A DNA stretch of 64,000 nucleotides, taken from contig NZ_CP104007.1 in NCBI RefSeq assembly GCF_029201545.1, forward strand, positions 3,630,501 through 3,694,500, written 5' to 3'. The notes below the pieces were generated by a model. That model was not told the origin of the DNA and searched no databases. It saw only the letters and a list, made by a program, of their open reading frames with translations. This stretch comes from Devosia sp. FJ2-5-3 (GTDB taxonomy: Bacteria > Pseudomonadota > Alphaproteobacteria > Rhizobiales > Devosiaceae). A program made the position numbers and the translations under genes. Position 1 is the stretch's first letter, and each line of letters starts with the position of its first letter. Positions 1 through 8,240 of this stretch are shown here, piece after piece.

Positions 1-973
1 TCTCGTCAAGGAAGACGAAACCGGTACAGATCGCCTCACCGAGCAGATCAAGGCGCTGCGTCGCCAGCTGGCGCTGGAGCTGGGCTTCGTCATGCCGCCG
101 GTGCGCATCCTCGACAACATGCAGCTCGAGCCCAATGACTACAAGGTGCGCATCAAGGAAGTGGAAGCGGGTAACGGCCAGATCCACGCGAACCTGCTGA
201 TGGTCATGGATCCCTATGGCAACCAGATCGACCTGCCGGGCCACCAGACGACCGAGCCGACCTTCGGCCTGCCGGCAACCTGGATCGATCCGGCGCTGCG
301 CGACGAGGCCGAATTGCGCGGCCTTTCGATCATCGACCCTTCGACCGTGATTTCGACCCACCTGACCGAAGTGCTCAAGGCCAATGTGGCCGAACTCCTG
401 AGCTACGCCAATGTGCAGAGCCTCCTCTCAGGCCTGCCTAAGGAACAGCAGAAGCTCGTCGAAGACATCGTGCCCAGCCAGATCACCGTCTCGGGTGTGC
501 AGCGCGTGCTGCAGGCCCTGCTGGCCGAGCGCATCTCGATCCGCGACCTCTCCACCATCCTGGAAGGTATTGCCGAAGTTGCCGGCCCGGGCCGCTCGAT
601 CCAGGGCATTACCGAGCATGTGCGCAGCCGCCTCGCCCGCCAGATCTGCGCCACCAATCTGGGGCCGGACGGCAATCTGCCGCTGCTCACCCTCTCGCCG
701 CAATGGGAACGCGATTTCGCCGAGGCCATGGTGGGCGAAGGCGAGAACCGGCACCTGGCCATGGCCCCGAGCCGGCTGCAGCAATTCATTGCCTCGATCG
801 GCGCCGCGTTCGAAAAGGCCGCCCAGCAGGGCGAGCTACCGGTGTTGATCACCTCGCCCTCGATCCGCCCGCATGTGCGCTCAATCATCGAGCGCTTCCG
901 TCCGCAGACGGTAGTGATGAGCCAGAACGAGGTACATCCGCGCGTTCGACTGCGCACGGTGGGCAGCGTCTAG
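1..973 (+). CDS. flhA: Flagellar export apparatus protein FlhA (3' part, gene enters from the left edge)
   Basis: The last 323 codons of FlhA, the largest inner-membrane component of the flagellar type III export gate. The frame is already open at base 2, so the N-terminal membrane domain and the start lie outside the window. What remains is the cytoplasmic domain, which receives chaperone-substrate complexes: it begins around LRRQLALELGFVMPPVRI, a typical FlhA linker segment, and ends at VRLRTVGSV. The PSQITVSGVQRVLQALLAE and RSIIERFRP segments are conserved in the FlhA/LcrD family. Flagellar genes fliJ and fliI lie 2 kb downstream on the other strand. No damage is seen in the visible part. 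Confidence 0.95.
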   Translation, partial: LVKEDETGTDRLTEQIKALRRQLALELGFVMPPVRILDNMQLEPNDYKVRIKEVEAGNGQIHANLLMVMDPYGNQIDLPGHQTTEPTFGLPATWIDPALRDEAELRGLSIIDPSTVISTHLTEVLKANVAELLSYANVQSLLSGLPKEQQKLVEDIVPSQITVSGVQRVLQALLAERISIRDLSTILEGIAEVAGPGRSIQGITEHVRSRLARQICATNLGPDGNLPLLTLSPQWERDFAEAMVGEGENRHLAMAPSRLQQFIASIGAAFEKAAQQGELPVLITSPSIRPHVRSIIERFRPQTVVMSQNEVHPRVRLRTVGSV

Positions 974-1026
974 CACAGCCGCCGGGAGGTGATTGAGCCA
1001 GACGCGGCGGCGCGCTAAGAGCAGAT

Positions 1027-1485
1027 ATGGACCAGATCACCATTCTTCGCGCGCCCGTATTTTCCACCCTCTGCAACGCCGCCTTCCGGCTGCGCCGTGC
1101 CGTCTTTGTCTGGGAGCAAAAGGTCCCCGAGGAAGAAGAGAACGACAGCTACGACCTCACCGCCACCCATTTCGTGGCGGTGGCCGAGGGCGAGGTGGTC
1201 GGCACGCTGCGCCTGATCGCCATGGACGAGCACGTCAAGATCGGCCGGGTGGCCGTCGACGGGCAATGGCGTGGCAAGGGTATTGCCCGCAAGATGATTG
1301 CCGCGGCGCAGGAGCATTGCCGGGCGCAGGGCCGGGACCGGTTCTATCTCACCGCACAATCGGACAAGCTGGGTCTTTACGAAAAGCTGGGGTTTGTCGC
1401 CTTCGGCCCGGAATTCATGGATGGCGGCATGCCGCACCGGGCCATGCGCGACTATGACAAGGACAGCGCGGTTCTCGTCGATTAA
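1027..1485 (+). CDS. GNAT family N-acetyltransferase
   Basis: A 152-residue single-domain acetyltransferase. The acetyl-CoA binding motif A is visible near residues 76-92 (RVAVDGQWRGKGIARKM, with the Q/R-x-x-G-x-G/A pattern), preceded by the beta strand EVVGTLRLIAMDEHVKIG and followed by YEKLGFVAFGPEF, the usual GNAT C-terminal motif. The length and the start (RLRRAVFVWEQKVPEE) resemble the ElaA-like subgroup. The substrate cannot be predicted. It starts 53 bases after flhA on the same strand and may be cotranscribed, but nothing ties it to flagella. The family call is firm and the function is open. Confidence 0.85.
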   Translation: MDQITILRAPVFSTLCNAAFRLRRAVFVWEQKVPEEEENDSYDLTATHFVAVAEGEVVGTLRLIAMDEHVKIGRVAVDGQWRGKGIARKMIAAAQEHCRAQGRDRFYLTAQSDKLGLYEKLGFVAFGPEFMDGGMPHRAMRDYDKDSAVLVD

Positions 1486-1548
1486 CGATGGCTTAACGCA
1501 TTAACCCGAGTTCGACTCAACTACCATCAAAGGTGCGCTATGGTGGTC

Positions 1549-1698
1549 TTGTCGCTCGAAGAGCGCGTCCCTTGCCGGGCGGCATCAGTGTGTGGTGTGC
1601 AGGCAAGAACGCGAATTCTTGCCTATCGCAGGGACGCGACTAACCGCCAGGGAGGCGGACAAGGCCGGCACCGCCAAGCGCGGAAGCCGGCCTTTTCA
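1549..1698 (+). ncRNA. Candidate structured small RNA or leader RNA ending in a terminator
   Basis: This gene-free stretch contains a chain of perfect inverted repeats. A 9-bp outer stem (1564-1572 with 1630-1638, CGCGTCCCT/AGGGACGCG) encloses a small hairpin (1573-1576/1581-1584) and a 9-bp hairpin (1601-1609/1616-1624, AGGCAAGAA/TTCTTGCCT). A 5-bp hairpin follows (1644-1648/1654-1658). The chain ends with a 9-bp stem (1661-1669/1686-1694, AAGGCCGGC/GCCGGCCTT) running into a short T tract, like a rho-independent terminator. I do not recognise the family; 6S RNA, SRP RNA and the common riboswitches were considered without a convincing match. The boundaries are estimates. A short open frame here (1540-1767) has no protein-like character. 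Confidence 0.4.
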
Positions 1699-1729
1699 AT
1701 GGTTCCCACAATCGCCGGAAAATTGCTTC

Positions 1730-1755
1730 GGAACATCTATTGGTGTCGCGACGTT
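1730..1755 (+). promoter_or_regulatory. EcfG-type general stress promoter
   Basis: GGAAC at 1730-1734 and CGTT at 1752-1755 with a 17-base spacer match the alphaproteobacterial EcfG consensus GGAAC-N16/17-CGTT. It lies about 95 bases upstream of the PRC-barrel gene, on the coding strand. PRC-barrel genes are frequent members of EcfG regulons, which fits. The match is seen directly; its use is inferred. Confidence 0.7.
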
Positions 1756-1849
1756 GTGAAACCATAACGGGCCGCACGGCGCTTTTAACCGGCAAGTTTG
1801 AGCACCGCACGGCCCTGTTCATGTCAACGATGAACCTTTGGAGCCTACT

Positions 1850-2836
1850 ATGATCCGCACGCTTTTGACCACTACCGCTATCGCAGTGCTCATGGGGACG
1901 TCCGCCTTCGCCCAGGCCACGACAACTCCTGCTCCGGCAGCTGGCCAGGCCGTCGAAGCTCCTGCTGTAACCGGCACCGACGTCGATACCGGCGCTGCCC
2001 AGACTACCGACATCAACGAACCATGGGACATGTCGGCAGGTTATGTCGCCGCTGACACCGACAATCTCGGCTCGCGCCTTATCGGTCAGCCGGTCTATTC
2101 GAGCACCGGTGATGACGCTGAAGAAATCGGCACGATCAGCGATATCGTGTTCTCGGCTGAAGGCGAGATCACCGCTGTGGTGATCGGCGTCGGTGGCTTC
2201 CTCGGTATCGGAGAAAAGTCCGTCGCTGTCGATTTCGGCTCGCTCGAGTTCACGCTCGCAGCAGACAACACCGAGCGCTGGGTCCTCCCCACAACCGCCG
2301 ATGCGCTGACCAACGCCCCTGACTTCGTCTGGGCCGAGGATGAGCCGGTTGACGGTGCTGCAACCGGCGACGCAATGGCCCCGGCTCCCGGCGCTGCTGT
2401 GACCCCTGCCCCTGCAGGTGACGCCATGGCACCGGTCGCTCCTGCCGTGACGACCGACAACAATGCAATGGCCCCTGGCGCAGCGATGCCGCGTGAAGGC
2501 TATGCCACGATCGAACGTGATGCGCTGACCGCAGACAATCTGACCGGTGCAACCGTGATCGGTCCGAACGACGAAGATATCGCTGAAGTCGGCGACATTC
2601 TCTTCGATCAGTCCGGCCAGATCGAAGCCATGCTGATCGACTTCGGTGGCTTCCTCGGTATGGGCCAGAAGCGCGTGGCCGTTGGCCTCGACAACATCGA
2701 CTTCGCCTCGAATGAAAACGGCGACATCGTTGTCTATACCGACTTTACCCGCGAGCAGCTCGAAGCCGCTCCCGAGTATAACGAAGAAACCTATGCGACC
2801 GACCCTGCAATGCGCGTCAACGACACCGCAATGTAA
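1850..2836 (+). CDS. Secreted tandem PRC-barrel domain protein
   Basis: 328 residues. The chosen ATG follows a GGAG Shine-Dalgarno at 1840-1843 and opens a signal peptide (MIRTLLTTTAIAVLMGTSAFA). Two PRC-barrel domains follow, at about residues 70-130 (SRLIGQPVYSSTGDDAEEIG, GGFLGIGEKSVAV) and 225-290 (LTGATVIGPNDEDIAEVGDI, GGFLGMGQKRVAV). They are joined by a linker rich in Ala and Pro with repeated AMAP motifs. PRC-barrels are small beta domains, many of them of unknown role. The exported, duplicated form suggests an envelope or periplasmic stress protein, in line with the EcfG-type promoter upstream. No enzymatic function is implied. Confidence 0.85.
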   Translation: MIRTLLTTTAIAVLMGTSAFAQATTTPAPAAGQAVEAPAVTGTDVDTGAAQTTDINEPWDMSAGYVAADTDNLGSRLIGQPVYSSTGDDAEEIGTISDIVFSAEGEITAVVIGVGGFLGIGEKSVAVDFGSLEFTLAADNTERWVLPTTADALTNAPDFVWAEDEPVDGAATGDAMAPAPGAAVTPAPAGDAMAPVAPAVTTDNNAMAPGAAMPREGYATIERDALTADNLTGATVIGPNDEDIAEVGDILFDQSGQIEAMLIDFGGFLGMGQKRVAVGLDNIDFASNENGDIVVYTDFTREQLEAAPEYNEETYATDPAMRVNDTAM

Positions 2837-2864
2837 TCTGGCGGTTCGTCAGAACCCAAAAGAG

Positions 2865-2892
2865 AAAGCCGACCCTCGGGTCGGCTTTTTTT
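2865..2892 (+). terminator. Rho-independent terminator after the PRC-barrel gene
   Basis: AGCCGACCC (2867-2875) pairs with GGGTCGGCT (2878-2886) and is followed by a run of T. It is placed 30 bases after the PRC-barrel stop codon and just before the 3' end of fliJ on the other strand. Confidence 0.85.
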
Positions 2893-2911
2893 GTATTCTT
2901 TCGAGGCAGGC

Positions 2912-3322
2912 TCAACGCCGATGGCGCAGGCGCGCAACTTCGTCGTATCCGGCCTGTTCGATCTTGTTCTGCTCTTCGCGTTCGCGCTGATGTTCGCGCT
3001 GGTCGAGCAATTCGACCTTTTTGAGATCCTCGAGCGCCTCGGCCAGTTCGTCCTGCGCCGTTTCCAGCTTGCCCCGCATATCATTGGCGGAGGCGAGGAG
3101 ATTGTCCCGGCGCTGCAGAGCGGCCTTGGCGAATGTCGAATACGCAAAGTGCGCGACATCGGAAATGCCGGTCTTATTGTGTTCGATCTCGATCTGCTGG
3201 TCGAGTTCGGCAGCCATGCGCTCAAAGTCAGCGACCATCATTTCGATCTGCATGACCTGGCGGCGCTTCTCGTCCACCGTGAACTTCTTGAGCCTGATGA
3301 GACTCTCGCTGCGCGATTTCAA
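2912..3322 (-). CDS. fliJ: Flagellar export protein FliJ
   Basis: A 136-residue, almost entirely helical and highly charged protein (MKSRSESLIRLKKFTVDEKRRQ at the start, long Glu/Lys/Arg heptads throughout), typical of FliJ, the coiled-coil stalk that sits in the FliI ATPase ring and links it to FlhA. It lies directly downstream of fliI on the same strand with a 56-base gap, the usual fliI-fliJ operon order. FliJ sequences diverge quickly, so the assignment rests on length, coiled-coil character and position as much as on identity. Confidence 0.85.
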   Translation of the reverse strand: MKSRSESLIRLKKFTVDEKRRQVMQIEMMVADFERMAAELDQQIEIEHNKTGISDVAHFAYSTFAKAALQRRDNLLASANDMRGKLETAQDELAEALEDLKKVELLDQREHQREREEQNKIEQAGYDEVARLRHRR

Positions 3323-3378
3323 GACCTGTACTCCTTACACATCAAGTCAGTTCCGGACCGGCTGTTCCGGATCCGTCG

Positions 3379-4707
3379 TCAGACCTGCGCATCGGCCTCG
3401 GCGATGATTTCGCGAAGGCGCTCATAGCCCTCCGAAATCGTCGTCGTTTCCTCACGCTGTTGGCTCAAAAAAGCCTCAAGCGTGGGATTTATGGCGATGG
3501 CACGGTCCACCTTCGGATCTGACCCTTTGCGGTAAGCCCCCAGCCGGATCAGTTCCTCCATGTCCGAATAGATGGACATGAGCTCTCGCGCACGCGCCAA
3601 TACCGGCCGAAAATCGGGCGGTACACACCCTGGCATGGTACGCGAGATGGACCGGAGCACGTTCACCGCCGGGTAGCGCCCCCGCTCGGCAATACCGCGC
3701 TCCATCACGATGTGCCCATCAAGAATACCGCGCACGGCGTCCGCAATGGGCTCATTGTGATCATCACCTTCCACCAAAACGGTAAAAAGTCCGGTAATAG
3801 AACCGGTAGAAGGCGTTCCAGGCCCTGCCCGCTCGAGAAGACGGGGCAATTCGGTGAAAACGGTGGGCGGATAGCCCTTGGCCGTGGGCGGTTCGCCGAT
3901 GGAAAGGCCGATTTCGCGCTGCGCCATGGCAAAGCGGGTAAGACTGTCCATCATGCAGAGGACGCGCTTGCCCTCGTCGCGGAAAAACTCCGAAAGGGAC
4001 AGCGAGATATAGGCCGCCTGCCGACGCATCAGCGCGGCTTCGTCGGAAGTGGCAACCACCACAACGGCGCGCTTGAGGCCCTCCTCGCCCAGATATTCCT
4101 GGATGAACTCATGCACCTCGCGGCCGCGCTCGCCGATGAGGCCAATGACCGAGACGTCGACATTGGTATTGCGCGCGAGCATCGACATGAGCACGGACTT
4201 GCCCACGCCCGAGCCGGCGAAGATGCCCATGCGCTGGCCTTCGCAGAGCGTGGTGAAGGTGTTTAGCGTGCGAACACCCAGATCAAGCGGATCGCCGACG
4301 CGCACGCGGTCGTGGGCGGCCAGAGGCGACTGGCGCAGGGGATAGGCACGTGCGCCACGCGCGAGCGGGCCCAGGCCATCAATGGGTTCGCCATTGGCAT
4401 TGATGGTACGCCCCAGCCAGCTCATGGCGGGATTGACCGAGCCGTCATGGCGCTTGAAGACGGCCTTGCAGCCCAGCCGCACACCGCTCAACTCGCCGAA
4501 GGGCAGGCAGAGGGCGTGACCATCGCGAAAGCCGATGATTTCGGCGGCCAGGGTCCCCCCTTCGCTCCCCTCGATCATCACGCGCCCGCCCACACGCAAT
4601 TCGCGAACCGGGCCGACCACTTCAATGAGCAGTCCCTGAACGGATTTGACGCGGCCGAAAACTTCGACGTCGTCTATGGCATCAATGGCCGAAATCAGCG
4701 CCTTCAT
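3379..4707 (-). CDS. fliI: Flagellum-specific ATPase FliI
   Basis: A 442-residue homologue of the F1 beta subunit that powers flagellar protein export. The Walker A motif ([11 protein letters not shown]), the [10 protein letters not shown] segment, the Walker B region ([19 protein letters not shown]) and [14 protein letters not shown] are all intact and typical of FliI. The ATG at 4707 was chosen; a TTG four codons upstream (4719) is possible, and neither has a strong ribosome site. fliJ follows downstream. The gene is divergent from ctrA across a 429-base regulatory region, so CtrA control of the flagellar pair is plausible. Confidence 0.95.
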   Translation of the reverse strand: MKALISAIDAIDDVEVFGRVKSVQGLLIEVVGPVRELRVGGRVMIEGSEGGTLAAEIIGFRDGHALCLPFGELSGVRLGCKAVFKRHDGSVNPAMSWLGRTINANGEPIDGLGPLARGARAYPLRQSPLAAHDRVRVGDPLDLGVRTLNTFTTLCEGQRMGIFAGSGVGKSVLMSMLARNTNVDVSVIGLIGERGREVHEFIQEYLGEEGLKRAVVVVATSDEAALMRRQAAYISLSLSEFFRDEGKRVLCMMDSLTRFAMAQREIGLSIGEPPTAKGYPPTVFTELPRLLERAGPGTPSTGSITGLFTVLVEGDDHNEPIADAVRGILDGHIVMERGIAERGRYPAVNVLRSISRTMPGCVPPDFRPVLARARELMSIYSDMEELIRLGAYRKGSDPKVDRAIAINPTLEAFLSQQREETTTISEGYERLREIIAEADAQV

Positions 4708-4719
4708 GGGCGGCAGCAA

Positions 4720-5136
4720 TCCTAGGGGTTAACGCGTATGGTTTCCGAGGCAGCTCGAATCGCCGGGCCTTCGAATCGAAAAGATAACCGAACCTTTACC
4801 ATTTTTCGCTATCAGCTGAGCGGTTGGGCTTCGAGCGGCAAATGTGTCCACAGGGCCTGATTTGGTGGCAAACCGCCGGATTGCTTGAGTCCCGGGAGTC
4901 GTTTGCAACACCTTCTTAATGTGTTGGATTAAGAAATTTTCAGCTAATTTTCATTGAATTTTCAACGTTTTAGACTTAATTCACCTTACCCGTCTTTGCG
5001 TATTGCCGAACCGAATTAAACTTTGTTAACTATTTGGGCTTAGGCTTCAGTCATATCCAGTAGGGTTGGAGCGCGATGGGCGTGCTTGTCCTCCGTAGCG
5101 CGGGTTCCAGCAGGAACGAATGACAAGGGGAATATA
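4720..5136. promoter_or_regulatory. fliI/ctrA divergent control region with GANTC cluster and TTAA pairs
   Basis: This 417-base gene-free region is markedly more AT-rich toward ctrA. It holds four GANTC sites (4757-4761, 4773-4777, 4887-4891, 4896-4900), the target of the CcrM cell-cycle methylase. It also has paired TTAA half-sites: TTAA-N9-TTAA at 4916-4932, TTAA-N6-TTAC at 4976-4989 and TTAA-N6-TTAAC at 5016-5030. The CtrA consensus is TTAA-N7-TTAA, so the spacing is off by one or more and the CtrA sites are tentative. A Shine-Dalgarno (AAGGGG) precedes the ctrA ATG. Methylation-sensitive autoregulation of ctrA is known in Caulobacter. Confidence 0.6.
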
Positions 5137-5844
5137 ATGCGGGTACTCCTTATTGAGGACGATAGCGCAACTGCGCAGAGCATCGAACTGATGCTCAAGT
5201 CCGAAAGTTTTAACGTCTATACCACCGATCTCGGTGAGGAAGGCGTCGACCTCGGCAAACTGTATGACTACGACATCATTTTGCTGGATCTCAATCTTCC
5301 CGACATGAGCGGGTACGAGGTGCTGCGCACGCTGCGCGTGGCAAAGGTCCAGACACCGATCCTGATCCTGTCCGGCCTGGCAGGTATCGAGGACAAGGTT
5401 CGCGGTCTCGGCTTCGGTGCCGACGACTACATGACCAAGCCGTTCCACAAGGACGAACTCGTGGCCCGCATCCACGCCATCGTCCGTCGCTCGAAGGGCC
5501 ATGCCCAGTCGGTGATCTCGACGGGCGATCTGATGGTCAATCTCGACACCAAGACTGTCGAAGTGCAGGGCGCACGGGTGCACCTGACGGGCAAGGAATA
5601 CCAGATGTTGGAGCTGCTTTCGCTCCGCAAGGGTACGACGCTCACCAAGGAAATGTTCCTCAACCATCTTTATGGTGGCATGGACGAGCCTGAACTCAAG
5701 ATCATCGACGTGTTCATCTGCAAGCTGCGCAAGAAGCTTTCCGTTGCGACCGGCGGCAAGAACTACATCGAGACCGTCTGGGGCCGCGGCTATGTGCTGC
5801 GCGAGCCCGACGCGGACGAAGGCTACAGCGAAAACGTCGCCTGA
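5137..5844 (+). CDS. ctrA: Cell-cycle response regulator CtrA
   Basis: A 235-residue OmpR-type regulator. The receiver domain (residues 1-115) has the acidic pocket E7/D8/D9, the phosphorylated Asp51 in [16 protein letters not shown] and Lys in [11 protein letters not shown]. The winged-helix domain carries [20 protein letters not shown] and [14 protein letters not shown]. The family member that controls cell cycle, flagella and envelope genes in alphaproteobacteria matches very closely. The start at [10 protein letters not shown] is fixed by family convention and by an AAGGGG ribosome site. The protein ends in Val-Ala, similar to the hydrophobic tail used for ClpXP degradation of CtrA. ChpT (8683) and RcdA (63497), which control its phosphorylation and turnover, are in the same window. 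Confidence 0.97.
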   Translation: MRVLLIEDDSATAQSIELMLKSESFNVYTTDLGEEGVDLGKLYDYDIILLDLNLPDMSGYEVLRTLRVAKVQTPILILSGLAGIEDKVRGLGFGADDYMTKPFHKDELVARIHAIVRRSKGHAQSVISTGDLMVNLDTKTVEVQGARVHLTGKEYQMLELLSLRKGTTLTKEMFLNHLYGGMDEPELKIIDVFICKLRKKLSVATGGKNYIETVWGRGYVLREPDADEGYSENVA

Positions 5845-5870
5845 TCAGCTTTCGACGATCCCCAATTTGA

Positions 5871-5899
5871 AAACCCCGCGCCAACAGCGCGGGGTTTTT
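5871..5899 (+). terminator. Rho-independent terminator after ctrA
   Basis: AAACCCCGCGC (5871-5881) pairs with GCGCGGGGTTT (5887-5897) around a short loop, followed by T residues. It starts 26 bases after the ctrA stop codon. Confidence 0.9.
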
Positions 5900-6014
5900 G
5901 CTTTTTCGGGTCTCGGTGTCGGCAGGAAAACCCGCCGCCTCCTGTCGAACCCCGCCCTGCCCGCTCGTCAAAAGGGCAAAGCATCCGGATTTTCCGGACA
6001 AGAGGGAGATCGAC

Positions 6015-6884
6015 ATGATCCGCAATCTTATGGCTATCGCCACCGCCCTGCTGCTCAGCACCCAGGCGCAGGCCCAGCCCGAGCCCAAAGGCGACTATGC
6101 CGAGGTGAACGGGATGAACATGTATTACGAAGTGTCCGGGACGGGCGATCCGCTGGTCGTCCTGCACGGCGCCTATATGAACATCCCGACCATGGGCGAG
6201 ATCATCCCCAAGCTGGCCGAGACCCATCAGGTCTATGCGATAGAGTTCCAGGGCCATGGCCGCACCAACGATATCGAGCGGCCGGTGACCTATCCGAACC
6301 TGGCCGATGACGTCGCCGCCTTCATGGATGCGGTCGCGCTCGAGAAGGCCGATGTGTTCGGCTATTCGATGGGCGCGGCGGCGGCCCTGCAACTGGCCAT
6401 CAGGCATCCCGAGAAAGTGGACCAGCTGGTCCTGGCATCGGTATCCTATGACATGTCCGGCTCGCAGCCCGAATTTCTCGAGATGATCCCGACCATGACG
6501 CCCGAAATGTTCGTCGGCCCGCCGATGGAGGACGCCTGGAAGCAATATGCGCCCAATCCGGACGGGTTTCGTCCCTTTGTCGAGCGGATGATCGCGCTCG
6601 AGCATGAGCCCCTGGCGTGGGAGGACGATGTCGCCAAGCTCAAGACGCCCATGCTGATCATTGCCGGCGATTCCGACATGGTGACCCTCGAGCATATCGT
6701 CAGCATGTTCCGTCTTGTGGGCGGCGGTGTCGCCGGTGACATGGGCAAGCCGCTTGCCACTTCGCGCCTCGCCATCCTGCCGGCGACGTCGCATACGGCC
6801 GTCATCGACCAGGTGGCGCTGCTGCACCTGTTGATCGAACCATTCCTCAACGGCGAAACGCCCAAGGGCATGTTTGAACAATAG
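6015..6884 (+). CDS. Secreted alpha/beta hydrolase
   Basis: 289 residues. The chosen ATG has a GAGGGAGAT ribosome site and begins a signal peptide (MIRNLMAIATALLLSTQAQA). The mature part is an alpha/beta hydrolase: the HGAYMN oxyanion region, a nucleophile elbow GYSMGAA, and a C-terminal His in ATSHTAVID. The acid residue is probably Asp in IIAGDSDMVT. The substrate is unknown; esterase or haloperoxidase-like members share this layout. An open frame continues upstream to 5898 but passes through the ctrA terminator, so the longer start is rejected. It lies 69 bases before the sigma factor gene on the same strand. Confidence 0.85.
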   Translation: MIRNLMAIATALLLSTQAQAQPEPKGDYAEVNGMNMYYEVSGTGDPLVVLHGAYMNIPTMGEIIPKLAETHQVYAIEFQGHGRTNDIERPVTYPNLADDVAAFMDAVALEKADVFGYSMGAAAALQLAIRHPEKVDQLVLASVSYDMSGSQPEFLEMIPTMTPEMFVGPPMEDAWKQYAPNPDGFRPFVERMIALEHEPLAWEDDVAKLKTPMLIIAGDSDMVTLEHIVSMFRLVGGGVAGDMGKPLATSRLAILPATSHTAVIDQVALLHLLIEPFLNGETPKGMFEQ

Positions 6885-6953
6885 CCTCTTGACGTCGAGG
6901 GATCGGCATTATGGTCTTCGAACCCTGTTCCGCGCATCGGCAGGAGGGGCGAG

Positions 6954-8231
6954 ATGAACGACCGCAGCGAAACCGACCGCGCCATAAGCGCGGTCTGGCG
7001 TGTCGAACAGGCACGCCTGATTGCCGGGCTGACGCGGCTCGTTCGCGACATTTCTCTGGCCGAGGAACTGGCCCAGGAGGCGCTGATGGCGGCGCTGCGC
7101 ACCTGGCCGGAGCGGGGCGTGCCCACCAATCCCGGCGCCTGGCTGATGCAGGCGGGCAAGCGCAAGGCCATAGACTATTTCCGCCACCGCAAGATGGCGG
7201 CGGGCAAGCTGGAGGAAATGGGACGCACCCTGGAGGAGGGCGTGCCCGATAGCGAGACGGCTCTTCACAATCAGATCGATGACGATGTGGGCGACGACCT
7301 GCTGCGCCTGATCTTCACCTCCTGTCATCCTATCCTGCCGGCCGAAAGCCGGGTGGCCCTGACGCTGAGGCTGATCGGCGGCCTGACCACCGAAGAGATC
7401 GCGCGCGCATTTCTCGCCAACGAACCGACGATCGGGCAGCGTATCGTGCGGGCCAAGCGCACCATTGCCGAGGCGGGACTGCCCTTCGAGGTGCCGCGGG
7501 GGGCCGAGCGCACCGAGCGGCTTTCGGCCGTTCTGGGCGTCCTCTATCTCATTTTCAACGAAGGCTATTCGGCGACCGCAGGCGAAGACTGGATGCGGCC
7601 GCAAATGTGCGAGGAGGCCATGCGGCTGGGGCGTATCCTGGCGGGGCTGATGCCGGACGAACCGGAAGTGCACGGCCTGTTGGCGCTGATGGAAATCCAG
7701 CATTCACGGGTTGCCGCGCGCACCAATGCCAAGGGCGAGCCGGTGCTGCTGCTCGACCAGAACCGGGCATCGTGGGACCAGCTGATGATCCGGCGGGGGC
7801 TGGCGGGGCTCGAAAAAGTCAATGAACTGGGCGGCGCGACAGGCCCCTATGCGCTGCAGGCAGCAATTGCGGCCTGCCACGCGCGGGCCCGCAAGGCCGA
7901 GGAGACGGATTGGGCACGCATTGCCGCGCTCTACCGGGTGCTGGCGGGGGTGATGCCCTCCCCTGTCGTCGAGCTCAACCGGGCCGTCGCCGTTTCAATG
8001 GCGGAAGGGCCCGCCGAAGGGATGCGAATCATTGAGCTGATCGCGGCCAGCGGCATGCTGGACAATTATCATCTGTTCTATGGCGTAAGGGGGGACCTGC
8101 TGCGCAAGCTGGGCCGGCACACCGAGGCCAATCTCGATTTTCTGCGGGCAGCGGAACTGACCCGCAACGAGCGGGAGAGAGCCTATCTGAAGGGCCGTGC
8201 CGAAGAGAAGATCGGGCAGGAAACGGGCTGA
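6954..8231 (+). CDS. ECF42-like RNA polymerase sigma factor with C-terminal TPR-like domain
   Basis: 425 residues, more than twice the length of an ordinary ECF sigma factor. The sigma2 region is visible near residues 15-85 (LAEELAQEALMAALRTWPER, GAWLMQAGKRKAIDYFRHRK) and sigma4 near 125-180 (ALTLRLIGGLTTEEIARAFL, GQRIVRAKRTI). A C-terminal extension of about 240 residues with helical repeats follows (GVLYLIFNEGYSAT, SPVVELNRAVAVSMAEGP). This is the ECF42/DUF6596 type, which usually lacks an anti-sigma factor and is encoded beside a DGPF/YCII-domain protein. No such partner is next to it here; a secreted hydrolase precedes it and a receiver gene on the other strand follows. What activates it is unknown. 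Confidence 0.88.
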   Translation: MNDRSETDRAISAVWRVEQARLIAGLTRLVRDISLAEELAQEALMAALRTWPERGVPTNPGAWLMQAGKRKAIDYFRHRKMAAGKLEEMGRTLEEGVPDSETALHNQIDDDVGDDLLRLIFTSCHPILPAESRVALTLRLIGGLTTEEIARAFLANEPTIGQRIVRAKRTIAEAGLPFEVPRGAERTERLSAVLGVLYLIFNEGYSATAGEDWMRPQMCEEAMRLGRILAGLMPDEPEVHGLLALMEIQHSRVAARTNAKGEPVLLLDQNRASWDQLMIRRGLAGLEKVNELGGATGPYALQAAIAACHARARKAEETDWARIAALYRVLAGVMPSPVVELNRAVAVSMAEGPAEGMRIIELIAASGMLDNYHLFYGVRGDLLRKLGRHTEANLDFLRAAELTRNERERAYLKGRAEEKIGQETG

Positions 8232-8240
8232 GAAAGAGAC

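Noticed and set aside
1540..1767. A 75-codon open frame in the region before the PRC-barrel gene
   Set aside because: It runs through several perfect hairpins and the terminator-like stem, lacks a ribosome site and has no protein-like pattern; structured RNA explains the region better.
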